Below, piece after piece: positions 42,826 through 51,292 of a stretch of 64,000 bases of DNA. The DNA lies in contig CACZAD010000002.1 of NCBI GenBank assembly GCA_902779055.1, positions 1 through 64,000 of the forward strand, read 5' to 3'. Below the pieces are notes generated by a model, which worked only from the letters and a program-made list of their open reading frames with translations, ran no database searches and was not told the origin of the DNA. Source of the DNA: Fibrobacter succinogenes. Its GTDB lineage: Bacteria; Fibrobacterota; Fibrobacteria; Fibrobacterales; Fibrobacteraceae. A program made the position numbers and the translations under genes. Each line of letters opens with the position of its first letter. The stretch's first letter is position 1.

Positions 42826-42840
42826 TTGGTAGAAATATAA

Positions 42841-42866
42841 AAAAAGAACCCGTTTCCGAGTTCTCT
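42841..42866 (-). terminator. Terminator after glyS
   Basis: On the minus strand AGAACTCG-GAAA-CGGGTTCT, then TTTTTTTAT. It lies between the glyS stop and the start of the next minus gene; the palindromic element at 42885 lies between. Confidence 0.7.
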
Positions 42867-42884
42867 TTTTATAAACAGACCTTC

Positions 42885-42940
42885 GGCAAGGAGATGCCCG
42901 CCGGAGTTTACCCCGGACTGTGTTCCGGGGCGGGCATGAC
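42885..42940. repeat. Palindromic element downstream of glyS
   Basis: GATGCCCGCCGGAGTTTACC then CCGGACTGTGTTCCGGGGCGGGCATGACA: nested arms GATGCCCGCC / GGCGGGCAT and CCCCGGA / TCCGGGG, an elaborate member of the family with the CATGACA tail. Confidence 0.75.
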
Positions 42941-42963
42941 AATTGTGGAGCAAAGCTCCACCA

Positions 42964-42991
42964 CTGTCAACTGCCTACTGTCTACTAAACT
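42964..42991. repeat. Heptanucleotide array abutting the glyS stop codon
   Basis: CTGTCAA CTGCCTA CTGTCTA CTAAACT on the plus strand, that is TAGACAG/TAGGCAG/TTGACAG on the other. The last unit overlaps the glyS TAG. Confidence 0.65.
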
Positions 42992-44402
42992 AGCAGCCGA
43001 GCTTTTCGAAGAGGTAAGCTTCGAGCTTGTCGATAGCGACGAGTTCCTGCTTCATGGAGTCGCGTTCGCGAACAGTCACGTAGCCGAGCTTTGCCGGATC
43101 GGATTCACCCTCGCCAACAGTGTCAAAGTCAACGGTCACGCAGAACGGCGTACCGAGTTCGTCCTGACGACGGTAGCGCTTACCGATGGACTGCGTTTCG
43201 TCGTATTCGACGTTCCAGCGGTTGAGGAGCTTCTGATAAAGTTCTTCGGCCTTTTCCTTGACCTTGCCCTTCTTCACGAGCGGGAGCACGGCAACCTTGA
43301 CCGGAGCGACCTTCGGATCGAAGTGGAGCACGGTACGTTCGTCGTTTTCGAGCTTTTCGACTTCGTAAGCGTTGCAGAGAAGCACGAGGAGCAAACGTTC
43401 CACACCGAGAGACGGTTCGACAACGTACGGGATGTAGCGCTTGTTCTGGACCGGGTCAATGTATTCCTGCTTGACCTTGGATTCGTTCTGGTGCTGCGTG
43501 AGGTCGTAGTTCGTACGAGAAGCAATGCCCCAGAGTTCGCCCCAACCGAACGGGAATTCGTATTCGACGTCGGTAGTGCCGTTACTGTAGTGAGAAAGTT
43601 CTTCCTTGGCATGTTCGCGGAGGCGGAGCTTTTCACGCTTCACGCCGAGATCGTTCACGAGCCATTCGAAGCAGTACTTGCGCCAGAAGTCGTACCATTC
43701 GAGTTCTGTACCCGGTTCGCAGAAGAATTCAAGTTCCATCTGTTCGAATTCGCGAGTACGGAAGATGAAGTTACCCGGAGTAATTTCGTTACGGAAAGAC
43801 TTACCGATCTGACCGACACCGAACGGGATGCGCGGGCGGACGTTGTCAACGATGTTGCGGAAGTCCACGAAGATACCCTGAGCGGTTTCCGGACGGAGGT
43901 AAACCTTGTTGCCTTCGCCTTCAATCACGCCGATTTCAGTCTGGAACATGAGGTTGAAAGCACGCGGCTTTGTCCAATCGGTCTTGCCGCAAGTCGGGCA
44001 TTCGATCTTGTTGTCCACCATCATCTGGTGAACTTCGTCAAAATTCTTGCCAGCGCAGCAGCCTTCGCCGAGCTTTTCTTCGAGGAGCTGGTCAGCGCGG
44101 AAACGTTCGTGGCAAGCGAGGCAGTCCACGAGCGGGTCAGAGAAGTTACCCACGTGGCCAGAAGCCTTCCAAACGCGGGGGTTCAAAAGAATAGAGCTAT
44201 CGAGACCAAGCACATCGTGGCGGGAAGTCACGAACTTCTTCCACCAGAGATTCTTGATGTTGCGCTTGAGTTCCACGCCATACGGACCGTAGTCCCAAGT
44301 GTTGGCGAGACCGTCGTAAATTTCGGAGCCGGGGAAAATGAAACCGCGGCGTTTGCAGAGGGAGATGATGTCCTTGAGGGCATCCTGAACTTTCTTTGCC
44401 AT
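42990..44402 (-). CDS. glyS: Glycyl-tRNA synthetase (homodimeric class II type)
   Basis: 470 residues from ATG 44402 (MAKKVQDALKDIISLCKRRGF), chosen because AAAGGATT lies ~6 bases before; the open frame runs further up but has no support. Charges tRNA-Gly. Motifs: SEIYDGLANTWDYGPYGVELK, zinc-ribbon-like Cys set (LACHERF, GEGCCAG, CPTCGK), RPETAQGIFVDFRNI (motif 2 area, ~190), PFGVGQIGKSFRNEITPGNFIFRTREFEQMELEFF read across several motifs, VEPSLGVERLLLVLL (motif 3), and the anticodon-binding domain near the C-terminus. This is the alpha2 form of Gram-positives/Thermus, not alpha2beta2. Confidence 0.95.
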   Translation of the reverse strand: MAKKVQDALKDIISLCKRRGFIFPGSEIYDGLANTWDYGPYGVELKRNIKNLWWKKFVTSRHDVLGLDSSILLNPRVWKASGHVGNFSDPLVDCLACHERFRADQLLEEKLGEGCCAGKNFDEVHQMMVDNKIECPTCGKTDWTKPRAFNLMFQTEIGVIEGEGNKVYLRPETAQGIFVDFRNIVDNVRPRIPFGVGQIGKSFRNEITPGNFIFRTREFEQMELEFFCEPGTELEWYDFWRKYCFEWLVNDLGVKREKLRLREHAKEELSHYSNGTTDVEYEFPFGWGELWGIASRTNYDLTQHQNESKVKQEYIDPVQNKRYIPYVVEPSLGVERLLLVLLCNAYEVEKLENDERTVLHFDPKVAPVKVAVLPLVKKGKVKEKAEELYQKLLNRWNVEYDETQSIGKRYRRQDELGTPFCVTVDFDTVGEGESDPAKLGYVTVRERDSMKQELVAIDKLEAYLFEKLGC

Positions 44403-44552
44403 TTTATAATCCTTTATCGGCCGTGCCCATGAGGCATGTTTTGGCCGGACTAGGAACCTACCTGGATGATAGGCCCTGACGGGGGCAAATTTAGCAAAAG
44501 GCGAACGCCGCGGCAAAGCAATTTTTGCTTTGACATGGCTGAGCCGAGCTAA
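44403..44552 (-). other. GC-rich, hairpin-prone leader upstream of glyS
   Basis: About 150 bases between glyS and the terminator of the next gene. Unlike other spacers here it is GC-rich and can fold: GCAAAGCAA / TTGCTTTGC, GCCCCCGTCAGGGC, TGCC-TCATG-GGCA, CCTA...TAGG pairs. No open gene is supported. It may be a structured 5' leader of glyS or a small RNA; no known family (T-box, SRP, 6S) could be recognised with confidence. Confidence 0.35.
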
Positions 44553-44553
44553 A

Positions 44554-44572
44554 TGCACTCTGAAAGAGTGCA
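44554..44572 (-). terminator. Terminator of the 44582 gene
   Basis: TGCACTC-TTTCA-GAGTGCA hairpin on the minus strand just below the gene's stop, followed by TTTAGC. T-run is short, so moderate. Confidence 0.5.
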
Positions 44573-44581
44573 AATTTAAAA

Positions 44582-45226
44582 TTACCACGCGTCTTTCATT
44601 TCATCTTTTAAATCGTATAATGTCTTCAAGAGACGATCTACCATGTAATTATCATATTTGCCGACTTCAATACCGATAAAATTCATGCAAAACATATCGG
44701 CATATTCTACAGCAAAGAAATCATCGTCAAACCGATAATCAAAAAGGCTTTCGAAAAATATTTTCACATGGTTCACTTTTCGAACACTGGGAATCTCACA
44801 GATTTCACGATTTCGGCTATTTAAATAGCTGTCCAAAATTTTACTGGAGCCTTTTCGCGTAACGCAATGCGGAAGATAGCCATCCAGCGGATCTTTTGCA
44901 CATAAAGTCATTTCACTTTTTGAAGAATCTAACAAATTTTGATAATACGAATAAAGATTTACTCGTTCAACAGTTACGTCTATAAAACGAAAGACCCTTT
45001 CTTTTTCAACTTGATCATCTTCCCATTCTTCATCCGTTGCAGTTGAATCGAGCCATTTATATTTTTCTACGCTATGCAAAGAAGGCAGTCCATACGACGT
45101 GCCAAGTTCTGTGGAATGCGGAGATTTGACAAAATAAAGATCAAATTCATTAAAATGGTACAGCAGCAAAGCAATACTCAAAATAAAACCGCAAAGAAGA
45201 ATCTTGTTAACAGGCCCCTTAATCAT
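44582..45226 (-). CDS. Single-pass membrane protein of unknown function
   Basis: 214 residues from ATG 45226 (MIKGPVNKILLCGFILSIALLLYHF). One N-terminal TM helix (about 8-25), then an acidic/aromatic soluble region with Cys (EMTLCAKDP, PHCVTRKG, EICEIPSV, MFCMNFIG), which may be periplasmic. No recognised domain. AT-rich composition and unbiased codons differ from nearby glyS. Confidence 0.55.
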   Translation of the reverse strand: MIKGPVNKILLCGFILSIALLLYHFNEFDLYFVKSPHSTELGTSYGLPSLHSVEKYKWLDSTATDEEWEDDQVEKERVFRFIDVTVERVNLYSYYQNLLDSSKSEMTLCAKDPLDGYLPHCVTRKGSSKILDSYLNSRNREICEIPSVRKVNHVKIFFESLFDYRFDDDFFAVEYADMFCMNFIGIEVGKYDNYMVDRLLKTLYDLKDEMKDAW

Positions 45227-45267
45227 AAACACAATTTACAAAAAAACATCAAAAGATTCCCAAAAAA

Positions 45268-45334
45268 AGGCGACCCCGCAACAGAGTGCGGGGTGACAGA
45301 ACAATACCGATGTCATCCCAGTCTGGGTGACATC
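45268..45334. repeat. Palindromic element between the 44582 and 45358 genes
   Basis: GGCGACCCCGCAACAGAGTG-CGGGGTGACAG followed by ATGTCATCCCAGTCTGGG-TGACAT, two adjacent palindromes; the second is CATCCCAG / CTGGGTGA-like. Confidence 0.75.
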
Positions 45335-45357
45335 TTAAAAATGAATTTTATTGCAAT

Positions 45358-47196
45358 TTAGCGAATGTCCACAACCTTCTGCTGCGTGCCGACGCGAAGC
45401 AAGAACGATCCGCTGCGAGCCACATTCAACGAGAAGTTAGAGGCATTGATCGTGCCGTTGTACATCACACGGCCCTGCATATCGAACAAGCTCACCTGCG
45501 AGCCGACCTTTGCGCCAGAGATTTGGACGCTACGGCCATCGACCACAGCAGAGAACGAAGGCTTGTGTGCAATCGTCGGGATGCCGCTCGGATCAAACAC
45601 GTTCCACTTTCTATCCTTACAGACAAAGACCTTCTTGAGCTTGGAAACATAGTAGGTCATGTTTTCACGCTTTTCGGTGCAGCTCGGCAAATCCTCTTCG
45701 GTTTCGACGGCTTCAACGACAACTTCAGAAGAGCTGGAGGACTTAGCCTTAGAGCTAGAAGATTTAGCCTTTGCGCTGCTGCTAGAGGCTGGCTTGGCAG
45801 AAGAACTCGATGCCTTAACGCTACTGCTGGAAGCTGGCTTGGCAGAAGAACTCGATGCCTTAACGCTACTGCTGGAAGCAGGCTTTGCAGAAGAACTCGA
45901 TGCCTTAACGCTACTGCTGGAAGCTGGCTTGGCAGAAGAACTTGAAGCCACAACGCTACTGCTAGAAGCTGGCTTGGCAGAAGAGCTTGATGCCACAACG
46001 CTACTGCTAGAAGCTGGCTTGGCAGAAGAGCTTGATGCCACAACGCTGCTACTAGAGGCCGGTTTAGCAGAAGAACTTGAAGCGACAGAACTGCTCGAAG
46101 AAACCGGAGCGGCACTCGAGCTGCTCGGCAAGAGGCTCAAATCCGAAGTCCAGACAATACCATTGCAAACAGAATCCTGGTTGGCAACACTGTCGTGGAA
46201 CAAAGCGCACTTTATATTGGTGTAGCACACGGGCATCTTAGCCCCGTCAACGACAACAGCCTTCTGTTCTGGGCAGGTTCCGGTGGCAGTCCAAATGGCG
46301 TAAACCGTCGTATCCTTACAGATGTTGCCATCAATACGGTCCAAAGCATGATAGACGTTGTCAAGCTTGTTTTCAAACGACCAACCGACAAAATCAAAAC
46401 CTTCCTTTGTCGGAGTCGGGAGCTTTGCTATAGCGTCGCAGGCAAACGAACTTGCAGCGTCATCGGCAACCTTGCCGCCATTCAGTTCGTACGTGACCTT
46501 GAACTTTTTATCCTTCAGATCGACTTCGGAAACAGTAGCGGATTCCTCGACGAACGTGGCAGACACATCGACATCGAAATTAGGCATTTCGAACACGCAG
46601 CCTCCGCTAGCCGCACCGGCAGCCGGCCCCATACCGGGCCACATACCACCACCAGCAGAAGCTTCGGACTTAGTGCAGGTCACCGTGGTTTTAGAATCAA
46701 GATACTTGCTGACCTTTATGGAAGAAACTTTATAGCCCGTGGCAGCCGTCGGAGTCACGGTCACCTTAAAACCAGGTTTGGTACGATCCTTAATATCCAA
46801 ACGGTCGCTAAACGAGACCGCAACAGAACCGTTGGTAGCCTCGCCTACATAAATATAATAGCGCAGAGATTCGTAATAAGCCTTGACGTAAACGTCGTGA
46901 TTCGGCATCAAGAAGCGCAATTCCTTAATGGCCGCCGTAGAAAGCTTTTGAGAATCGGCAGTTTCGCCATATTCATCATAAACGGCAAAGCTTTTGAACA
47001 TTTTTCCGCTGGGCACAATCGGAGAGACATACAACCAGGAGCCCGGCGTTGCTTCGGAAACAACCTTGTTATTCAAAAGAAGATCGAACGACTGTTCTTC
47101 TTCGCTTCCAACTTTGTTTACCTTAAAACTCGCTGCATTTGCACCCGCAGCAAGGGCAAGTGCAATACCCATTCCAAGGCAGATATTTTTCCTCAT
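45358..47196 (-). CDS. Secreted repeat protein with InlB-type repeat, Ser/Ala linker and T9SS-type tail
   Basis: 612 residues from ATG 47196 (MRKNICLGMGIALALAAGANA, signal peptide; AAGGA 6 bases up). Residues ~20-215 hold beta-rich domains (YYESLRYYIYVGEATNGSV, KVTVTPTAATGYKVSSIKV). Then a Listeria-Bacteroides/InlB_B-type repeat (YELNGGKVADD, FDFVGWSFENKLDNVYHALD, TTVYAIWT; ~235-305). Residues ~350-490 are seven or more 15-residue copies of VASSSSAKPASSSSV. The final ~70 residues (PSFSAVVDGRSVQISG, SQVSLFDMQGRVMYNGTIN, GSFLLRVGTQQKVVDIR) form a sorting-type domain. Likely a surface adhesin, with a flexible stalk. Confidence 0.78.
   Translation of the reverse strand: MRKNICLGMGIALALAAGANAASFKVNKVGSEEEQSFDLLLNNKVVSEATPGSWLYVSPIVPSGKMFKSFAVYDEYGETADSQKLSTAAIKELRFLMPNHDVYVKAYYESLRYYIYVGEATNGSVAVSFSDRLDIKDRTKPGFKVTVTPTAATGYKVSSIKVSKYLDSKTTVTCTKSEASAGGGMWPGMGPAAGAASGGCVFEMPNFDVDVSATFVEESATVSEVDLKDKKFKVTYELNGGKVADDAASSFACDAIAKLPTPTKEGFDFVGWSFENKLDNVYHALDRIDGNICKDTTVYAIWTATGTCPEQKAVVVDGAKMPVCYTNIKCALFHDSVANQDSVCNGIVWTSDLSLLPSSSSAAPVSSSSSVASSSSAKPASSSSVVASSSSAKPASSSSVVASSSSAKPASSSSVVASSSSAKPASSSSVKASSSSAKPASSSSVKASSSSAKPASSSSVKASSSSAKPASSSSAKAKSSSSKAKSSSSSEVVVEAVETEEDLPSCTEKRENMTYYVSKLKKVFVCKDRKWNVFDPSGIPTIAHKPSFSAVVDGRSVQISGAKVGSQVSLFDMQGRVMYNGTINASNFSLNVARSGSFLLRVGTQQKVVDIR
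45781..46095. repeat. 45-base tandem repeat (seven copies)
   Basis: Units of 45 bases, e.g. GCTGGAAGCTGGCTTGGCAG AAGAACTCGATGCCTTAACG CTACT, with 80-95% identity between copies. They encode the 15-residue Ser/Ala units. Copy changes cluster, as expected for slippage or recombination-driven variation. Confidence 0.85.
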
Positions 47197-47479
47197 ACTA
47201 TTCCTTTTTGTATACACTATTCAAAATTATATATTTTAAACCGATAATCCGCTCGTTTTTTTTAGAAATATTACAAATAACAAATTTGTATGCAAAACAT
47301 TTTAATAATATAGAAACAAAAAATCATAAATAAAAATTGAGAAAACGACAACACCCACCAAAAACGTAAACAGTCTTTTACAAACAGCAATTACAGAAAC
47401 GAAAAGTTCCTAAAATGGCAACCAAAGAACTGTTATTATTTTTTGATATATTTTCCAAGCACTAGAAAAATCGAGAATT

Positions 47480-48676
47480 ATGGAAGAACCAAGAAAGAAA
47501 GGCATCAATCCCATCGAGAACAAGAAAGAGCAGGAACGCTGCATCCTAGTGGGTATCGCCACGCCCAAGATCCGTTCGTGGCTTGCAGGCGAACAGCTTG
47601 CCGAACTAGGACGACTCGCCGAGACCGCAGGCGCCCTTGTCACCAGGAGTTTTTTACAAAGAGTTCAGAACTTTAGCCCAGCAACGCTCATTGGCGAAGG
47701 CAAGGTGAACGAAGTCAAACGCGCCCTTGAAGAAGACAACGCCAAAATGGTCGTCTTTGACGATGACCTTTCCGGTTCGCAAGTCCGCAACCTCGAAGAA
47801 CGCATGCCGGGAATCAAGGTTCTCGACCGCACGGGGCTCATCCTCGACATTTTCGCAAAGCACGCCGTCACAGCCGAAAGCCGCCTGATGGTCGAAGTCG
47901 CGCAGCTCCAGTACATGATGCCACGTCTCACCGGTGCGTGGACGCACCTTTGCCGCCAGCACAATGGCGGCATCGGCACCAAGGGGCCGGGTGAGACCCA
48001 GCTCGAAACGGACCGCCGCATGATCCGCAAGCGCATCCAGGAACTCAAAAAGAAGCTTGAGAAAATCGAAGATGCACGTGAGCAGCAGGCGGACAAGCGT
48101 ACCGACATTTTCCAGGTCGGCATCGTCGGTTACACGAACGCCGGCAAGTCCACGCTCACGAACCGCTTGACAGGCGCCGACGTCTACGTTGAAGACAAAC
48201 TCTTTGCAACGCTAGACAGCACCACGCGAAAGCTTTACCTCGATGGCGAAAACATCATCCTCTCCGACACGGTCGGATTCATCCGCAAGCTCCCCCACAA
48301 CTTGATTGAAACATTCAAGAGCACGCTCGGCGTAGCAGCCCATGCAGACTGCATCTTGGAAGTCGTCGACGGAAGCGCCCCGGATTACCGCGACCATCTC
48401 GAAGTCACGCACAAGACGCTCGAAAGCATCATCGACAAGGATACGCCGCGACTCCGCGTATTCAACAAAGTCGAAGTCGCTGACGAAGCACGCCGCACGG
48501 AACTTTTGCAAAACTATCCTGACGCGATCCAGATTAGCGCCAAGGAAAACATCGGCATGGAACGTCTGCGCGCAGCCTTCAAGGAACAGCTCGAACGCTG
48601 GCACAAGAAGCGTGCCGCTGCTGAAGAAAAAGAAAAGGAAGTTGCCGAACTGCCGTGGCCGCCGGAATTAGACTAA
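47480..48676 (+). CDS. hflX: GTPase HflX (ribosome-associated)
   Basis: 398 residues. An N-terminal HflX domain (~20-190: RCILVGIATPKIRSW, LIGEGKVNEVKRALEE, LDRTGLILDIFAKHAVTAESRLMVEVAQ-type sequence, GGIGTKGPGETQLETDRR) precedes the G domain with GYTNAGKSTLTNRL (G1, ~218-231), LFATLDSTTRK (G2), LSDTVGFIRKLPH (G3), and VFNKVE (G4). Splits stalled 70S/50S ribosomes after stress. Seven bases before the ATG has GAGA. It is followed by pgpA across a heptamer-hairpin repeat. Confidence 0.95.
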   Translation: MEEPRKKGINPIENKKEQERCILVGIATPKIRSWLAGEQLAELGRLAETAGALVTRSFLQRVQNFSPATLIGEGKVNEVKRALEEDNAKMVVFDDDLSGSQVRNLEERMPGIKVLDRTGLILDIFAKHAVTAESRLMVEVAQLQYMMPRLTGAWTHLCRQHNGGIGTKGPGETQLETDRRMIRKRIQELKKKLEKIEDAREQQADKRTDIFQVGIVGYTNAGKSTLTNRLTGADVYVEDKLFATLDSTTRKLYLDGENIILSDTVGFIRKLPHNLIETFKSTLGVAAHADCILEVVDGSAPDYRDHLEVTHKTLESIIDKDTPRLRVFNKVEVADEARRTELLQNYPDAIQISAKENIGMERLRAAFKEQLERWHKKRAAAEEKEKEVAELPWPPELD

Positions 48677-48717
48677 AGAACGGCGCAAAGCGCCTACAGA
48701 CGAGAGACGAAAGATGA
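48671..48717. repeat. Heptamer-hairpin repeat between hflX and pgpA
   Basis: AAAGAACGGCGCAAAGCGCC (perfect hairpin GGCGC/GCGCC) then TACAGACGAGAGACGAAAGATG. It begins inside the hflX stop and ends in the pgpA start codon. It differs from the 10994 copy (before hisI) only in the hairpin loop and a few bases. Confidence 0.8.
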
Positions 48718-49277
48718 ATCGAGAAGAACTTAAAGAAAAGTATGGCAAGAAGCGCGTTCCGCACGAATGGCGCAAGACAGACAAGGTTTCGACCCTGATC
48801 ACGACGTTTTTCGGCTCAGGAATGTCGCCGAAGGCTCCCGGCACCATGGGAAGCCTCGCCGCAGCCGTTGTCGCCTACCCCATGGCAATTTTCGCCAAGC
48901 ATTTTGATTGCGGTTTGTTCAATCTGTTTTTCTTGGCAGCCGCGCTCATTGTATTTTTCGCCGCCATCCCGTTTGTGAAAAAGGCAATGAAAGATACCGG
49001 CACCGAAGACCCCGGCTGGATCGTGATTGACGAAGTCTGCGGGATTTTCATAGCACTAGCCTTCATCCCGGCAGAGACAATCCTCACCGCCCCCTGGGTT
49101 CTCGCCATCGCATTTGGATTGTTCCGCTTTTTCGACATTCTCAAACCACTCGGCATCCATAAAATGGAAAAACTCCCCGGTGCATGGGGAGTCATGGCAG
49201 ACGATTTGCTCGGCGGAATTTATGCCGGGCTTGTGCTCGTCATAGGCCTGGTTGCCCCCGCCGTATTTTTGATGTAA
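48714..49277 (+). CDS. pgpA: Phosphatidylglycerophosphatase A
   Basis: 187 residues. Removes phosphate from phosphatidylglycerophosphate at the inner membrane. Motifs: FFGSGMSPKAPGTMGSLAAA (~33-52), DPGWIVIDEVCGIFIAL (~100-116), FRFFDILKPLGIHKMEKLPGAWGVMADDLLGG (read as the characteristic metal-binding stretch, ~135-167). Three or four hydrophobic segments. An N-terminal charged extension (MNREELKEKYGKKRVPHEW) is longer than in E. coli. The ATG lies in the 7-base repeat AAGATGAATC. Confidence 0.94.
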   Translation: MNREELKEKYGKKRVPHEWRKTDKVSTLITTFFGSGMSPKAPGTMGSLAAAVVAYPMAIFAKHFDCGLFNLFFLAAALIVFFAAIPFVKKAMKDTGTEDPGWIVIDEVCGIFIALAFIPAETILTAPWVLAIAFGLFRFFDILKPLGIHKMEKLPGAWGVMADDLLGGIYAGLVLVIGLVAPAVFLM

Positions 49278-49386
49278 GACGATTTATCACAGCGGATTAA
49301 ATGTCACTCCAGCCTTGACCGATTTTCTTATATCCATTTTTGTATTTTGAGGCTGAGGATCATCACTTTATTCGCAGAGTATTGGA

Positions 49387-50400
49387 ATGAAAATAAAATT
49401 GTTGTGTTTCGGGCTAGTTTGCATTGCGTTCTTGTTTTCATGCGCAAACCCCAAAGTCAATACACCGAACGATGAGAAGAACAACATCATCAGCCAAACA
49501 AACGTTACTGACACAACAAATGAGGATTCGGTTATTCAAACCGGCAGCTCGGCAAGTGAACTCGAACTCATTAACAGTTCTCTAAATAATACATTTCTCG
49601 ACCCACCAAAGCCCACACCTTTAACACAAAAGCACATACCATTAACTCTATATCGAGCCCTTAATTTTAATAAAGATACGACAGTTTGGGATACGTCAGA
49701 CTGTAAGATTGGTGATTCGGCTTTTTCCTGCAATCATGCCGATCGGTATGACTACGCATATGGGGCATTGGAAGAATTTTATGACGATTATTATGAAATG
49801 TTTTGGGGTTCCAGTCACAAAAAAATCATTTACGATACAACTTATATAGATATAAACTTTGGAAAAAATGCGCTAGTCCACTACACTCCTGTTACTGAAA
49901 TCCCTAAACTCGATAGAAAAGCCGTGGCAAAAGCACTTTCTAAACTCTCCGGTGAAGCATGCGCTCAAATTTTTGAATTAAGATCCAATTACAATCTTGA
50001 GGTTATTGGACTTCCGGGTTTTTCATGGGAAAATCGAGAATCTGTGATGTTTGGGTATGAAGCATACATTGATAGGGATGATTCCGGTCAAAAGAAGTGC
50101 TCTGTTCAAAGTGCGCGTGTTCTGTACACCGAGAGTTCTCATTATTCTATTGTCTATAGAAGATCTCTTCCTGAAGAACTTGACGACAAGACTTTCCAAT
50201 TTTTCAATGGCACTCTTAAAACATACCAAGATACGACTATTTCTTGGAAGTTGGTGTACACAGACCAATACCACCGTGCGGATACTTTGGACATAACCAC
50301 TAAATTTGAATACGATGACTCCGATTCTTTAAACAAAAAATATTCTAGTTTTCGCAATAGGGCCTGCTATGATGCCATCGATCCATCTAGATGTAAATAA
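49387..50400 (+). CDS. Lipoprotein of unknown function
   Basis: 337 residues. MKIKLLCFGLVCIAFLFSC with lipobox FLFSC, then a Ser/Thr-rich stretch (NTPNDEKNNIISQTNVTDTT) and a mostly soluble domain with DTSDCKIGDSAFSCNHADRYDY, SGEACAQIFELRSNY, and PGFSWENRESVMFGYEAY. Eight Cys in the mature part suggest disulfides. AT-rich, low codon bias. No family recognised. Separated from pgpA by 109 bases. Confidence 0.65.
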   Translation: MKIKLLCFGLVCIAFLFSCANPKVNTPNDEKNNIISQTNVTDTTNEDSVIQTGSSASELELINSSLNNTFLDPPKPTPLTQKHIPLTLYRALNFNKDTTVWDTSDCKIGDSAFSCNHADRYDYAYGALEEFYDDYYEMFWGSSHKKIIYDTTYIDINFGKNALVHYTPVTEIPKLDRKAVAKALSKLSGEACAQIFELRSNYNLEVIGLPGFSWENRESVMFGYEAYIDRDDSGQKKCSVQSARVLYTESSHYSIVYRRSLPEELDDKTFQFFNGTLKTYQDTTISWKLVYTDQYHRADTLDITTKFEYDDSDSLNKKYSSFRNRACYDAIDPSRCK

Positions 50401-50461
50401 CATTTACACAAAACATACTCAAGCTGCTCCGCCACTGATTTAACATTTGGGCGATACATAA

Positions 50462-51199
50462 TTAAAACAGATTAAACGTCACGCCCGCCTTGACTGCAAC
50501 CGAAGACCAATCGGCCAAACCATCAGCAAAGCGTTCGTTGAACTTGTGATAGAACTTGGCGTCCAAAAGCAGGTCTAAATAGATTCGTTCATTAACGCGG
50601 AAACCCACGCCCAAAAGCATGCTAAATTCCAAGGACGAGTCTAGTTCCCTATCACGTGCGTCATCTAACTCCAGATTATCGAAAAGCGGTATGGAAATTT
50701 GAGGGCCAAACTCGAACGATACAAAGCTAAACCGAGGCTTCACCGCAAAAAGAATCGGGAATGCAATCCGCCCCTGCGACAAGCCTCCATCAGTAACACG
50801 CTTGCATCCCCCTTTACCATCTTCAACATATAGCGGCTCTGACAAAAACAGCGGAGCGTATTCAAATAGCACGCCAAGCCTTACCGTCAAATGATATTTC
50901 AGCAGGGGCAATTGAACAGACGCTCCCACTTGGAAAAAAGCTCCTTCAAAAAAGACAATCCTGTCTTCCTTTTCGTAACGGCTCAACTGAGTTTCGTTAT
51001 TGATAACTTTAAAGCCCACATTCAGAGTCATCCCGACTAAAAAATCGAACGGAACAGAGTTTTTCTGAATCATTTCCGCATTTTTGACGCTATCGCGATG
51101 CGCCTTCGCTTGCATCCAACGATCATAATCGCTAACGCTTTCGTCTTGAGCGAAAGCAGACATAGCAATAAGCAATACAAATAGAAAAAAGCGACTCAT
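50462..51199 (-). CDS. Outer-membrane beta-barrel protein of unknown function
   Basis: 245 residues. Signal peptide MSRFFLFVLLIAMSAFAQDES. Strand pattern PFDFLVGMTLNVGFKVINN, FFQVGASVQLPLLKYHLTVRLGVLFEY, LLGVGFRVNERIYLDLLLDAKFYH, C-terminal VKAGVTFNLF. Similar overall plan to the 34068 barrel (PorT/OmpA-type size). Its identity as a barrel is inferred from strand periodicity and the terminal Phe. Confidence 0.68.
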   Translation of the reverse strand: MSRFFLFVLLIAMSAFAQDESVSDYDRWMQAKAHRDSVKNAEMIQKNSVPFDFLVGMTLNVGFKVINNETQLSRYEKEDRIVFFEGAFFQVGASVQLPLLKYHLTVRLGVLFEYAPLFLSEPLYVEDGKGGCKRVTDGGLSQGRIAFPILFAVKPRFSFVSFEFGPQISIPLFDNLELDDARDRELDSSLEFSMLLGVGFRVNERIYLDLLLDAKFYHKFNERFADGLADWSSVAVKAGVTFNLF

Positions 51200-51231
51200 T
51201 TATCTCAAATATACTCTCATAAACCTTAGAT

Positions 51232-51268
51232 ACAAAAATATCCCGACAAAACGATCGTTTGACGGGAT
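51232..51268 (-). terminator. Terminator of the NSS transporter gene
   Basis: On the minus strand TCCCGTCAAACGATCGTTTTGTCGGGA, an almost perfect stem, followed by TATTTTTGT. It lies 25 bases after the stop at 51293. Confidence 0.75.
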
Positions 51269-51292
51269 AAAGCACAGGATGATTGCTAAAAG

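Noticed and set aside
42826..42942. Upstream extension of the 42154 protein
   Set aside because: It would translate a palindromic repeat and a terminator; the signal peptide begins at 42825.
44403..44588. N-terminal extension of glyS
   Set aside because: The frame stays open above ATG 44402 but the encoded peptide is unlike any synthetase and a good ribosome site precedes 44402.
45781..46095. CRISPR-like array
   Set aside because: The 45-base units are contiguous, without spacers, and encode a Ser/Ala repeat in frame.
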